Positions 32,387 through 45,258 of a DNA stretch of 64,000 nt are shown piece by piece; position 1 is the first letter of the stretch; the number at the start of each line of letters is the position of its first letter. The notes beneath the pieces are model-generated. The model was not told the DNA's origin, ran no database searches, and saw only the letters and a program-made list of their open reading frames with translations. The position numbers and the translations under genes were made by a program. The stretch is from Spirodela intermedia (Eukaryota; Streptophyta; Magnoliopsida; Alismatales; Araceae), in assembly GCA_902729315.2 (NCBI GenBank), contig LR746281.1, positions 1,677,001 to 1,741,000 of the forward strand, written 5' to 3'.

Positions 32387-35300
32387 ATGGTGGAGGGGCA
32401 AGGAGGGAGCAGTAGCGGCGGAGTTGGGTTGGACATGGAGGCTGATTCTTGTAGGACAACCACGATAACTCACCTGCCGGCGGCCGTGATGGGGACGGTG
32501 CTGCTGAAGCTGGACGTGCCCTCCCTGTGCTCCGTTGCCGCCACCAGCCGCTCCCTCCACGACTGCGCCGCTCAGGCCCTCTCTTTCCTGCCGGCCTTCC
32601 ACCTCTTGGTATGCCCTAGCGACAATTTCCACGGGTCTCGGGGATTTTGCCCTTTTTCTGCCATAATCGCGAATCGTATATTCTATTTTGGCTACCTTCC
32701 TCAGGAGATTTCTCCAACAGTAGATCTTCTAAGGCACCTGCTGCCGCCAAATCCGTACCTACGGAGCCTAAAGCTGGACTGCCGGAGGCTCGATGATTCA
32801 GTCATTTTTGATTTGGCTAGGCCGTCACTAGAAGAGCTCTCCCTATTCAACTGCTACAATTTCAGCGGAAGGCTGCTATCTGAGGTGGGGCGCAGGTGCC
32901 GTGCTCTCAGGTAAACTAGGACGAACTAAACACCATTCCGATCAATATGATAGCAATTCCGTTCCTACTCCAGACAGATTCCAATGCTCCATCCTTCGTT
33001 GTCTTGTATCCCAAATATTTCGCAATATCTGTGCATCCGTTCATATGTAGCGTTTCGTTCTGATAAATGTCAGAAGTTTTAGCTTCTGTGACAGATTTTC
33101 TCTGAAAAACTCCGATAATAGAGTGAATTCATCTAGAATTCTAATAAGCCGTGTGGTAACTGTTCATTCATTGTCTAAGGATTGCTGTCGTCTTAAGGAA
33201 TAGGTATTAAGGTTTCGTGTGTGGCAAGGGCATTGAATCTTCATGTTGCCATTATGTGTGTGTGCACGGAAGGGGAAAGGAGTAAGAAATTGGACTTTTA
33301 TTTTTATTATTATTAGTTTTAAGAGGCTAAAACTTTCTTCCTTTCACTGAAGAGACCCATTCGGCATCCCCAGTCAGTTATCTCCATTTTCTCGGTGATA
33401 ATTGGAAAATTAGTGTGAGAATAGAGGTTGGCATAACTCAGAGCAAACACCAAAGGTATCCAATAAAAAAGGTTCTGACTTGTATGCAAACATAACGCTG
33501 CAGTGGAGGATCTTCGCTTATGTCATTAGTCAATGTTTTTACATCGGGAAATTGGTAATAATCTAAAATGCCTCATAGAAGGATTGTTGTTATGCTGTGC
33601 TTAGATTTGGTGTGCATGTTATACTGGTTTGATTCGTCTTTTCTCATAATTGTATTTTAGTCTACTGTTTTTCTTTATGAATAATGGTAATGTATGGTTT
33701 CTTCTTGCAAAAGGGAAAATCTTGTACCCAACGTCCAGGCCTCCACAGGACACGATGGGAATCTGAAATGATGATTGATTCATATTCGGTTGCAATCATA
33801 CACCAGTTCTTATTTCCCTCATGAGCATTGACGCGTCAAGAATGATTATGAAGATGTTTGTGTTCTTCATTTTCAGAATAAGCAACCATATAAATACCTT
33901 GGCATCTACCAAAGAGTCTGTGTTGATTATAGTTTCTTTATGCATGAGGAAACATGAAAAATTATTCATGGCGAACCCTTGTTCACTTCATCTGATAGTG
34001 CCTTTTTGAATCCTTTCTTCAGTGAGGGTTTTTATCCATCGAAGTGGAGGCTTCCCGTTTAAAGAAAAAGTTTCCCACAATCGTCCTAGCTGTGCTCATG
34101 TTTCCCTTATCATTCATACCTTTCTACTGTAATTCTGGGTACCTTTCATAGTCTTCCTCTTTTCCCCTTCATTGAAGCTGCTCACCTGTTATATGAAGCT
34201 CCACCATTCATTCAGCTCAAGAATAGCGAACTGCTTTTCATTCTATTAATCCTCTTAGCTCTTTTTCTCCGGTTTTAACCCCCCCATTTGCCAAATTATT
34301 TCCCAAGAGCCACTTCAGTTGCATCAGGCATGAATTGAAAGTTTTCCAGTGTTAGCTGATGCAAAAAGATTCAAGTGAATAAAATGATCGTAAATCTTCC
34401 TGCTGTAATTGAAGCACTGTTTCTTGTGAGCAGGTCACTGTCCGTGAGTTCTCTGGCTGAAAAAAAAGGGCGCGATATCATATTCTCTGAACTACAGGAG
34501 GTGCTCCATGGCTGTTCTCAGCTAGAGGTGAAGACATCTTAGTGCTGTTTAGTTATATTGATAATTTTCTCAAGCACGTGCTTCAAAACCGTGAGAAGTC
34601 AATTCTAGTGGGGATCTTTAGGAATTCCAGTGAGAACCAAAGGATTCTTGCCATCTTCACCTGTCAAAATCTTCAGTGATTGGAGTAGGGCGGGCATTCT
34701 ATTTCTATCATCATTCCTGTTATTAACGTCACAGTGAGCAGTAGGGCTGATAATCCCACAACTGGTGACCTGGTATTCTATTTCTTCCATCACATTAATG
34801 GTGTTCATCGGCTGATTCATGGCTGCACTTTAATTAATTGGAGGTCCCACAATCTTCCTCTGATGCAGACCATGGTTTCTTCTTCTTCTTCTTCTTCTTG
34901 CTGCAGTCACTGTCCTTGTTGCTCGATATGTTTCTGTTTGCCGGCCCTGAGTTTGCGGAGATCTGGAGAACTGCCTCTGGAAAACTCGCCAGCCTCGAGG
35001 TCTCCTGCATCCCAATGGTGGTGGTCAACGACCTCCTCCTCGGCGAGAGGGTCTGGCAGGAAGGGCCGTGCGCCGTCAGGCCGCCCATGTTCTCTAGTCT
35101 TCAGAAGCTGTCCCTTTCGCTGGACTGCATCACCGACGATCTGATCGGCTCCATCTCGGAGGCCCTCGTCTCCCTGAACCACCTCGACCTTCAAGACGCG
35201 CCCATGGGGGAGCCCTCGGCGGCGATGGACCTTACCAACGCCGGCCTGCAGCAGGTCAACCGGCGGGGAAAGCTGAAGCACCTCTCCCTGGTCCGAAGCC

Positions 35301-36325
35301 AGGAGTACGACTTCACGTACTTTAAGCGAGTCAACGACCTGGGGTTCCTCCTGCTGGCCGACACCTGCCCGGCGCTGGAGAGCATCCGCTTGGGGGGCTT
35401 CTGCCGCGTGACGGACACCGGCTTCAGGGCGATCCTACATTCCTGCCCCAGGCTCTGCAAGCTCAAGGTCTCCCATGGCACCCAGCTCACGGACCTCCTT
35501 TTCCACGACATCTCCGCCACCTCCCTCCGCCTGACCCACGTCAGCCTCCGGCGCTGCAACCGCCTCACCGACCTCGCCGTCGCGAGGCTCTCCTGCAACA
35601 GGGACCTTGCCGTCGTCGACCTGAGGGACAGCCGCCATCTAGGCGACCAGGCCTTGAGACCCCTCGCCGGCCTCCCCAAGCTCCAGGCGCTGCTGCTCGA
35701 CGGCACCGATATCAGCGACTGGGGGCTATCGCGGCTGGGCAGGAGATCGACCTCCCTGGTTTCCCTCTCGGTGAGGGGCTGCAAGCGGCTTTCTGACGGC
35801 TGCATCCCCGCCGTGTTCAGCCGCTCCCTGGCGGGGACCCTGCAGGCGGTGGATCTGTCCAGGCTGCCGAACCTCTCCGACAACGGGATCCTCCTGCTCG
35901 CCCGCAGCGGCGCGCCCATCGCCGAGCTTCGCCTGCGGGAATGCCCGCTGGTCGGGGACGTGGCGGTGATGGCGCTGGCGTCGATGCAGGTCGGAGGAGG
36001 GTGGCTGGGGAGCACCCTGCGGCTGCTGGACCTGTACGAGAGCCGGGGAATCACTCAGCTGGCCTTCCGGTGGTTGAAGAAGCCCTACTTCCCCAGGCTG
36101 CGGTGGCTGGGCGTGACCGGGAGCTCCAACCGGGACCTGGTCGACGCCCTGGTGCGGAGCCGGCCGTTCCTCAACGTCGCCTGCTACGGCGAGGAGCTTC
36201 CCTCCGGGCACTGGGACGGGTCCTGCCGCTGGTACGCTCCCGAGGAGGAGGAAGAAGAAGACTTCGACGGGCTCGAGCAGTGGGTGCTGGAAGGCGGAGA
36301 CGCCATCGGCGAGGAAGAGGCCTGA
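32387..36325 (+). CDS. FBL10: F-box/LRR-repeat protein 10-like, three exons
   Basis: Likely substrate-recognition subunit of an SCF ubiquitin ligase; FBL10's target is not known to me. Exons 32,387-32,910, 34,434-34,527 and 34,907-36,325 join in phase to give 678 residues, near the length of Arabidopsis FBL10. The F-box lies at about residues 27-70 (ITHLPAAVMGTVLLKLDVPS...). Leucine-rich repeats follow, with blocks such as PPNPYLRSLKLDCRRLDD, GFCRVTDTGFRAILHSC, LTHVSLRRCNRLTDLAV and LPKLQALLLDGTDISDWGL. An almost invariant C-terminal region (ITQLAFRWLKKPYFPRLRWL) precedes an acidic tail. The ATG at 32,387 is the first in the frame leading into the F-box. The open frame upstream of 34,907 (poly-Phe) is intron read-through at a CTT-rich acceptor. 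Exon 3 is much richer in GC than the introns. Confidence 0.94.
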
Positions 36326-36388
36326 CCTCCTGGTCTTGTCTGCTCATGTTTCTTCTCTGCAAATCCTTCGTCTTCTCCCATTGTTAGA

Positions 36389-36415
36389 GCCGGCCCGGTG
36401 CTTTTTCGGGCCGGC
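36389..36415. terminator. GC hairpin after the F-box gene
   Basis: GCCGGCCCG, a nine-base loop containing TTTTT, then CGGGCCGGC, 64 bases past the stop codon. It is a perfect 9-bp stem in the probable 3' UTR. Plant genes do not use such terminators, so any role (RNA structure, polyadenylation context) is inference. Confidence 0.45.
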
Positions 36416-36944
36416 CTTCGGGCTTCGATGCGATCTGGTCACTCCGTTCTCTCACGCCTGCTGGATTCTACGGGCTTTTTTCATTTCGGGCCCGGCGGCG
36501 CTTCGTCTCTCGAAAAGCCGCCGCCGGGTCTGCCTGCGCGCGCCGCCGCGGCTCGTGGAGTCCACGTCGATGATCCACCGGCGAGGATGATAAACATTTT
36601 CACAGGCTTCGGATAACTCGGGGGATGCTTCCCGACGGCAGAGGTGGAAGGGAGGATAGGGAGGGGGCCAGTTGAGCTGTGGACGGGATCAGGGGCCAGT
36701 CGGTGGTGGGTGGTGAGCGGTCGTCGGCAAGCGGGGGGCCTGATTGCCGGCCCTGCTGATGGTTAATACGGTGGCGGCGGAGGAGGAGGAATTTGAAGGC
36801 GATCACGCCAGTAGACGAATGATCTCTCTCATTTGCTCATCATGATGGCGTGATTCCTTCGAAATCACCCCTCGACGATCGCATTTCACCTCGGCTTATC
36901 ACTTCTCGAACACTCTCCCCCTCTTCTCCTTCCTTCGCAGGCGT

Positions 36945-36990
<46 letters not shown>

Positions 36991-37103
36991 GCTCGTCTTC
37001 TGCGTAGGAGAATGCATCTCCCTCTACTTTAGGAAACGGGCGACGTCCTCTGTGTTTCCCTCGCCATCGTGTTGTTTTGGCTTTGCGGGGAGTGCGGCCA
37101 GCG
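36416..37103. promoter_or_regulatory. Intergenic region and CT-rich leader of the kinase gene
   Basis: GC-rich DNA to about 36,780, then a CT microsatellite at 36,947-36,991 which probably lies in the 5' leader of the kinase gene, about 110 bases before its ATG. Such CT-rich leaders are common in plant genes. No TATA box was assigned. Confidence 0.45.
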
Positions 37104-40100
37104 ATGGACGACAACGAGAGCTGCTGTAGTTGGGCAATGGATACGGATCCCGTGCTTCGCCGGCGTCATAAGCTTGATATCTACCACGAGGTGTTACGCC
37201 GCCTCAGGAACTGCGAGGACGCGGGACTCCCTGGCTTTGACGACGAGCTCTGGGTACATTTCAACCGCCTTCCCATCCGGTAATCTATTCCTCCCCCTCT
37301 CAACCTTCCCGGCTCATCTTCCACCTTTTGTATTTATCTGCTGGTAATTCAATGAAATGTTAGCAGGAAGGTAATTTTATGGCTTGGTTGACTTATAGGT
37401 ACGCGCTGGACGTCAACGTGGAGACGGCTGAAGACGTTTTGATGCACAAATGCTTATTGCAGATGGCGGCAGACTCATCCAAGAGACCTGTGTTTCACGT
37501 TCGTCTTGTTCAGGTAGAACAACAGCCTACAGTTTCTTAAGGCTGACGTATCATCACCTTTCTCGATACGAAATAGTCTAATTTACGGCGACTGCATCAG
37601 GATGCTAGTACAGTTCTTCATCACTGTTAGGGTCTAACAATCTGTGCCACCTTGGAGAGATTTTGATCTTGCAATGAATTCTGCTTGCTTCGGTAGTGAG
37701 CTACAAATTTCACCAGTTAGTGATGAGCTGATGAGCTCTGTTTACAGATTGCCTTACTCACCAGCTTTGACATATAAGGGCCAAAGATGCCATAATCTGG
37801 TTGTAAAGCCTTCGGTATTATAAATATGCATTACTTGTCAGTGATTTAGTTGCATGTGAAAGAAATAACGAGGGTCAGTTTTTATTCCAATTCTGGATTC
37901 CTTCAGATATTTATGTCCTTGTCCAGTAGTATGCAAATCACTCTAGCTCCCCACAAAGAAAGGAAAAAAGAGAGTGAAATGGTTTTGGTAGATCGTCTCT
38001 CCCCTTTTTCATTCTTATTATGTAATTTTTCGTTTACATTGTTGCTCATTATTTTCATTTTCAGATTCCCCTAAACTTTGTTGTGCAATCCCATAAATTT
38101 CGATTTTCTATCGTACTTAGGTTCCCCCAGCGCATGATTCCCTTGATTCTGATCCCCAAGGCCAAGGAGTGCAAAACTGCTCCACCAATTTGAGTGGCAG
38201 AAGGTATCTATCATTATCTTCTTACGTTTGATGCTTGTTTCTCTATGTTTTTGGTGATATTTTTATGTGTTGATGAGCTGACATCAATTTTATTCTGCTG
38301 AATTAATTAATTCTTCAGCATTCATCCGCCCCCTGCTTTTGGTTCATCTTCTAATCTTGAGGCACTTGCTCTTGAAGGCAACAGAACATGTGTTCAAGGT
38401 GTTCATAGTACTGAAAGTGCTAATTTTCACTGCCCAAGGTACTTTTTCGCTCTTTGGAAAATTTTATCCTGGTTTGCTACATGCCGTGAAGATGTTTGTA
38501 GCAACTCTGCTTTATATTGATATTGTTTTTATGCACTATTGTTCCAGCTTATTCGATCATCCTCTAGACTATCCTTTTAACTAGGCCAAGTGAAGGGCGT
38601 CATGTCAGCCCTGGTTATCAGCTCTTACTCTGGCCCCATTATAGACGGTGAAGCCAAGACTACATCTCTAGACGACGTTCATTTAATCCTGGTCAAGATT
38701 TTAAATACAGACTACATCTATAAGCCAGCAAGTGCGAATATGTGGTTGAGAGATTTTGCTATGCATTGTTTACCAGGGTCATCAAGCCCCAAAAATTTCA
38801 CTTCTTACCTCTCTAATTCATCCTAATATAATGTCATTTCTTGTCACTACCATCACCCTGATCCTCGTTGTTCTACCTGTAAGTATATTTTAGAGAGGGC
38901 TAGCCATTAGGTTCCTTCTGCTGGGCGTCCCCTGATACATGAAACTATGAAATCCAATAACTAGCACTTTAGTCACCTATTGCGGTATCAAAATTATGTG
39001 TGGGCATAAGACACCTTGGAATGATATTGACGTTATGACAGGAAATGGATGTGGATATAATGCATATATTTTTTATATGTAAACTACGTTTCTGGAAACA
39101 ATTCATGGAAAAGCTTAAAGTTTGGTTGCATGTCGTGCACAAGTGATCCATCCATATATAATTAGCTGCACTGCTTCGCATCATTCCTTCTTATACTGTA
39201 CTTCATCTGAAACTTCTTTTCTATAGAAAAATTTCTGGAATTTAATTTTATTTATAATTTTAAGGGTTTTTTTTTTCCTGAGCTGGAGTGACATCCCATT
39301 AGTTATCATATTTTAGATGGTTGATTCGGGCCTGTTGTTTGATGGGGTAGGCACATGCATGAGATTACTTTTGCTGCATATGACAAGCCGAGGCTTCTCA
39401 GTCAGGTAATTACTTCTTACCACAGGTAACCGAGCAAAAGGTCGCAGAGATCACATAAGCACATTGTTTCTCTAAAATATGTACTCTATCAGATATTTCA
39501 CATGCCCAATCGTCCAACTTCCAGTTTCGTCTTTATTTTCATTTTAGCTTGAGCTGATTGCTTGCCATGGAAATAATCATGCAATGTTTTTCCATTTGTC
39601 AGTAAAATAGGAGAGACAAATCTGAACTTGTTTGAAATGAAAATGTCATGTACAGTTGACTTGTCTACTAGCTGAACTCGGCCTAAACATCCAAGAAGCC
39701 CATGCTTTCTCTACAAATGATGGATACTCGCTGGATGTTTTTGTGGTTGAAGGGTGGCCATATGAGGTATTCTTGCTTTCTTTGGCGTTATACTGAGAAC
39801 CAAGCATTTGTCATGTTCCTTCAGATGTTTTTTCTATGAGTCTTTTTATCTTAGACATCCTTTGGAAATATGTGCTATGATCGGATACACTAGCACGAAC
39901 TTATTGCATGGTCAAAACATTTTTTTTTATTCCGTACTGATTTCTTTCCTTCGTAAGCTCTTGAAAACGTAAAAATGCAATTCTGTAGTGTAGCTCTGTG
40001 TCGTATGGCTTCGCCAAGGACGGTGCATTTTTATTTATGTTCAGAGCTTATTGGCATTCTAATAAAAAGGCAATTTTTCAGTTTGATTATAATAAAAGAT

Positions 40101-43100
40101 TATGATACATTATCAATAAATAAAAGAATGAAATATGTTAGTGATATATAGTACTTGCCTTTTGTTGAAATCATATGGTTGATTATATAGATCCATTGAA
40201 CTTCTTTCAATTTTGTTCGAACCACAGATGAGAAATATATCTCTTGGCTTTTGTCTCTTTGACTGTAACTTGGTAGCCATTTGGTTTGCAGTTTTTTTAT
40301 GATGTCGGATTACAGTATCTGTTGATTGTGTGAAGCAATAATATGGTAGATCCAGTCAGGGTTCTCTGTGTCCCCTGGCTTGATCTCTGTGACTGTAACT
40401 TGATAGTCTCTTGGTTTGAAGGTTTTTGATATTACCGAATGACACTGTTGGAAATGGAGAAAAAACTTCTGGCGACATAGCCAGCTATGGTAATTGATGT
40501 GATGTCGGACCTCAGTTCTCAAAAGAGGCGAGGGCCAACAACCCTCCCATGGATCGAGTGAGATTGAGACGAATGAACTTGTGGACGAGCTGGATGGTGA
40601 AAGGCATTCCAATGAAGGTAGGGGAGAACAGACAGGACCAGACAACATGGACTGTGGAAAACTTTGGTCGCCGGACTAGGGAAGACATCAGATTGATGCA
40701 GAGCAGAGGGAGACAAACTGAGGAAGATGACACTAAACTAAGACAAGGGTGACAAGGGTGGATAAGAGAGGTTGATGTCACCTCTCATAAAACGCTGATG
40801 AAGATGGAAACAACAATAAAAGACCTAGATATTTCAGCCGCTAGACGTAAGGTTTTATGTCAAATGATAGATGAAGATCATGGTAGAAGAAAGGGGACAG
40901 AGCAAGATCAGTGCTCTCTCGTCGTAGAACTCCCTTGCTGCCAGAGGACCTCGCCGGAAGAGGGGATGAGAATGGACTCGCCGCCCTAGACTAGAGGACT
41001 GACGGAAGTAGAACCGCTCTGAATGTCAGAAAGAAAACCTGCTCGAAATGGCAGGATATCACGCCTACAGACGGCGGAAAGATATCACGCCTCCAATGCC
41101 GCAATAAGTGCATCAAGATGACGCCAGAACGGAACTCGGCAGAGGCGGAAGACCTCGCCGGAAAGATACTCGCCAGAGGCAGAATACCTCGCCGGAAAGG
41201 TACTCCGCAGAGGCGGAAGGCTTCGCCGGACAAAAGAGGGGTCTGAAACCCTAATCTGTAACCTGTTTGTCGCCAGATGCCAGAGATGGTGACATCGATG
41301 CTCCCCGAGACAAAAAGCGCCAGGCAGAACGAACCCGCTCTGATACCATCCATGTTGGAAATGGAGAAAAAACCTTGTCACAAAGGACAGGAGAAAACTG
41401 CGGAAACCGCCTCAAGATTCACTCAACTGTAACCCCTATTATGTAGGGAGTAACAATACTCAACTTTTGCAAAAACACCCTCAGCTAATTACATAATTTT
41501 CTTACGACCTAGAATTTCCAACAGACACTATCTGTTGATTGTATGACGCAGCTGTATGGTAGATCCGGTCAGGGTTCGTTGAGTTTTCTGACTCAGATGC
41601 CAGTCATAGTGAGTCAATCTGGCTGGTTCTAACTCTCACTGTCTTTGTTCAACTCCTCTTTAAATATGCGATTCAGTGTATCCAAATGTGTATAAGGACG
41701 TGGACAATCGGAAAATCATTCTTTTCATTCGGGTTATGATTCATTGCTGCCGTTTCTACCTTCCTAGTAACTTCCCAAACGTGTGAAATCAGTCAGAAAG
41801 CTGAACTCAACTACATGGGCAAGTAAGAGGGCAACCCAGGGTACAAGTTTTCTTTTTTCTGTTTGATCGACGCATAGAGTCTCAAGGGTTCCATTTGTTT
41901 TTATGTTTACTATAATTTAGGGCTTCTTTTTTTTTTTTTTGAGTCCGTGTCAATTTACTTTCTTTGCATATAATGGTCAAGTTATCTACTTGTGAAATGT
42001 CTTCAGGAATCTGAACGGCTTAGACATGCAATCCAAAAAGGAGTTCACAAGTTTGAGGTTAGTCTTTTTATTCACTTTTCTTTCATTGTCCATGATGATA
42101 ACATGGATTTTCTTTAATAGTTGGCAAGAAAGAGTAACGTGGAATTGTTTAAAAGGGTATAAAATTTGAAGTATGATAAATGTGTTAGATCTCATGCTGT
42201 CAGTGAATTTTTTTATATTATTTTTATGTGAGATGGGTTTTTCTTTCTAAATTTCAATCTCATTAATGTCTTGCATCCAAACAAAGGAATTTTTTGGCCA
42301 TAGACTAGTTGCTTCTTTTGGTTCATTTATAACTTTATAGTTTCATTAATTGTCGTATACTTATGGATAACTAGTTTGTTATGCACAATTCCTTTGTGTT
42401 GCAGAAGGAAGTCCCGCCAATTTCTTATTTGCTCCTCCCTACAATACAAGATGAGCAGATCAGTGAGGAACCATCACCTGACCATGTCCAGATACCTACA
42501 GATGGGACTGATGAGTGGGAAGTTGATGTCAAACTATTAAAATTTGGAAGAAAATTGGCATCTGGATCTTACGGTGACCTGTAAATTCCTGGTATCGAAT
42601 TTATTAATATCCAATTTTTAGTGTTTTTTTTTTCTCAAGATTGATTTCCTTTCCAGGTATAGAGGGACTTACTGCAATCAGGATGTAACGATTAAAGTAT
42701 TGAACCCAGAGCATTTAACTGCAGAAATGCAGAGGGAATTTGCTCAGGAAGTATACATTATGAGGTTTGATCCAGAAGCTTGAAGTCTTGTTTCTATCTG
42801 GTTAACTCCGATTGACTCGTGTATCTTGCTAGAAAAAATAAAATGGAAACCACTCGAACAAATGATAATATAATAATAACACGGTGCAGTTCCGTAGAAG
42901 CAGCCTAACTATGTTTCTTCTCAGTAGGTAGTCCACGCCCTTGTTGAGTTATCTAATATAGACTCATGCAAAAAAAACAATTAACGGATTTAGGCAGTAT
43001 TCTTAATGAAAGAATGTTCTAACAACTGAGTGAAGAAGTATTTCTTTCAGCTTGGCTGGCCAGCCTCTTTTTCTTCATGTTAGTGTCATTTTTTTTCTGT

Positions 43101-44777
43101 GCTGTAGTTTTTGATTCACTGGGAAATTCAATCATTTTCAGGACAGCACTTTTGTTAATAATTCTTCATCATCTTCTTTTTAATCCTGTTTTGGCAATTT
43201 ATGAGGTACTCGTTCTTCAGGGTTCTAGGCAGGATATTAACTCTGTGATTTCTAATCTAGGAAAGTTCGCCACAAGAATGTTGTGCAGTTCATTGGAGCA
43301 TGCACCAGGTTCCCAAATATGTTGATTGTTACAGGTACCAAGGGCAGACTTCTCTGACAATTAATTCACCCTTATGAATATATCCATTAGAGGTGTGATT
43401 ATTTTTGACCCATGTGATTCATTTTTATTTTTTTTTCCTCAGAATTTATGTCTGGGGGGAGTTTACACGATTTTCTTCATAAAGAAAATGGCATGTTTAA
43501 GCTACCCGTCTTACTCAGAGTAGCACTTGATATTTCCAAGGGAATGAATTACCTGCACCAGAGTAACATTATCCACAGGGATCTAAAGAGCGCGAATCTT
43601 CTAATGGATGAAAATGAGGTAAAACACTCCTTGGTTGTCATTGTGCCATCTTTTTTCATCGTTGATAATACGCGCGCTGCACTTGTGCTGTATTCGATCT
43701 TAGCTGCTTTACTAGATACTGTTCTAAGAAATTTTGATGTCTTTGATTTGCTATCAGAGACATCATTTTATTTAGTTGATATCGTATTCATGATTTCATC
43801 ATCATATCCTTGCTATATGCTTTTATGACAAGCATATATCATATAGAACTTTTTTCTGTAAATATTTCTGATTTTTTTTTTTCCATAGTTGCTGCGTGCT
43901 GAAAAATTTCGCAGATTCCAGTTTCTTATTTCCCTCGTCTTCAATTCATTTCTACAAGATTTCATCCTTCTACTGCCCTTCTCTGCGCCAGGTTGTCAAG
44001 GTCGCTGACTTTGGAGTTGCCAGAGTCAAAGCGGAGCCTGGAGTCATGACCTCAGAAACCGGAACGTACCGTTGGATGGCTCCAGAGGTAGTAGTCTAAG
44101 CAATTTCTAATCCGCCCAGTGTTGGGTTGACTTCCGAGATAGAGACTTCTTTATCATCATCATCATGCCTCTCTTGAAGGTCATAGAGCACAGACCATAT
44201 GATCAGAAAGCCGACGTATTCAGCTTTGGAATCGTGCTCTGGGAGCTTCTGACAGGGAAGGTCTGTCTTCACTTCTGCCTTGTTCTTTCTTCCAAACCCG
44301 GCCACTACTCCCCTGAAGTTGGGCCTCGGTTCTGATGACTCCCCAGCTTCCTTACGAGAATCTGACGCCCCTGCAAGCGGCAGTAGGCGTGGTTCAAAAG
44401 GTGCGCCGTTTCTTACCGCCAGCCATTGATCCCCATGACCGGTGATTTCTTATGGGGCATCGGATGATGTGAAACCAGGGTCTGAGGCCCTCCATCCCGG
44501 AGAGCACTCACCCCAGGCTGGCGGCGCTGCTCGAGCGATGCTGGCACCAGGACCCGAGCGAGAGGCCTGAGTTCTCTGAAATCTTAGACGCTCTGCGGCT
44601 CATTGCCGGAGAGGTATATATGCATGGATCGTGCAATCTACTTACTGCCCATGAGAGACCCAGCTCTGGGTGCGCACTGTTTCTCATGGTCTTGTGTGTT
44701 CTTGGTCTGTTGCTTGATAGGTTGGGGATGAGAAGCCGGCCGGCGGCTTTCTGGCGTCTCTCCTACGTGGCTACTGA
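37104..44777 (+). CDS. STY46: ACT-domain Raf-like protein kinase, STY8/17/46 type, 16 exons
   Basis: Serine/threonine/tyrosine kinases of this Raf-like group phosphorylate chloroplast transit peptides in the cytosol. Exons: 37,104-37,279; 37,399-37,513; 38,121-38,203; 38,319-38,438; 39,351-39,405; 39,656-39,766; 42,007-42,057; 42,405-42,580; 42,657-42,764; 43,261-43,334; 43,443-43,618; 43,992-44,087; 44,180-44,260; 44,347-44,400; 44,479-44,613; 44,721-44,777. All phases agree, giving 555 residues (STY46 is about 575). The ACT domain is about 165-237 ([30 protein letters not shown]). The kinase domain is about 283-535, with a GSYGDL loop, lysine in VTIKVL (VAIK is usual), HRDLKSAN at 401-408, DFG at 421-423 and APEV. 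It ends FLASLLRGY. Intron 6 (39,767-42,006) carries an LTR element. The symbol is by similarity; STY8 or STY17 are equally possible. Confidence 0.92.
40249..41620 (+). repeat. About 130-base tandem duplication in kinase intron 6, second unit split by an LTR element
   Basis: Unit 1 (40,249-40,379) contains GACTGTAACTTGGTAG, then TATCTGTTGATTGTGTGA, then GGTAGATCCAGTCAGGGTTC. Unit 2 starts at 40,380 with GACTGTAACTTGATAG, is interrupted at 40,446-41,523, and resumes at 41,529 with TATCTGTTGATTGTATGA and GGTAGATCCGGTCAGGGTTC. Confidence 0.8.
40446..41523 (-). mobile_element. Small non-autonomous LTR retrotransposon (TRIM-like) in a kinase intron
   Basis: The element begins TGTTGG and ends CCAACA and is flanked by the 5-bp duplication GACAC (40,441-40,445 and 41,524-41,528). 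Its sense is minus. A 171-base LTR occupies 41,523-41,353 and is followed, four bases inward, by TGGTATCAGAGC, the usual primer-binding site for initiator tRNA-Met. The opposite LTR keeps only about its last 20 bases at 40,446-40,466. The interior encodes nothing recognisable and contains tandem units of about 35 bases at 41,140-41,240 (CTCGCCGGAAAG repeated). Total length is 1,078 bases. Confidence 0.85.
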
Positions 44778-44852
44778 CGATGCTCGCTTCTCTCCGGCCC
44801 GCGCTTCACCTATACGGGTTTGAAGTCTTTCCTCCGAATAGTTCTTGCAGTG

Positions 44853-44858
<6 letters not shown>

Positions 44859-44920
<62 letters not shown>
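44859..44920. repeat. (CT)31 microsatellite after the kinase gene
   Basis: Uninterrupted CT run of about 62 bases in the kinase 3' flank. A shorter CT run follows at 45,015-45,034. Between 44,778 and 45,258 nothing else is seen apart from the probable promoter of the channel gene. Confidence 0.92.
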
Positions 44921-44922
<2 letters not shown>

Positions 44923-45258
44923 ATGGTTGTGAAATATAATAATTTTTTGAAGAATAATTATTTTCTCAACAGGTAGATATTAGCACCTTAATGGGCCCGT
45001 TCTACTTTGTGGGCTCTCTCTCTCTCTCTCTCTCGGGCCTTCTACCCTTTAAATTCTTAATATATGTAAATAATTAAGGAAATTAATAGTGACGTAGGGA
45101 AGGGATGCAGGCTCGATCCCCGTAAAGCGGCGCCCCTCAGGGGCCTCCGCGTGTCGAATAAGAGCGGGAATGGCGGCTGCAGACAGTTCCGTTCTTCTTC
45201 CTCCTGCTCCGTCGTCGTCGTCGTTGTTGCCGATTGGAGTACACAGGGTGGAGTGGAG

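Noticed and set aside
34838-34906. Upstream extension of the F-box exon 3 frame (poly-Phe)
   Set aside because: It is the CTT-rich polypyrimidine tract before a good CTGCAG acceptor. The family sequence joins exon 2 directly to 34,907.
38585-38613. Possible extra kinase exon after a CTAG acceptor
   Set aside because: Any donor there breaks the phase needed for the ACT-domain exon at 39,351. Exon 4 joins 39,351 directly in frame.
41085-41381. Minus-strand frames in kinase intron 6
   Set aside because: They fall inside the small LTR element, over tandem repeats and the primer-binding site, so are not coding.
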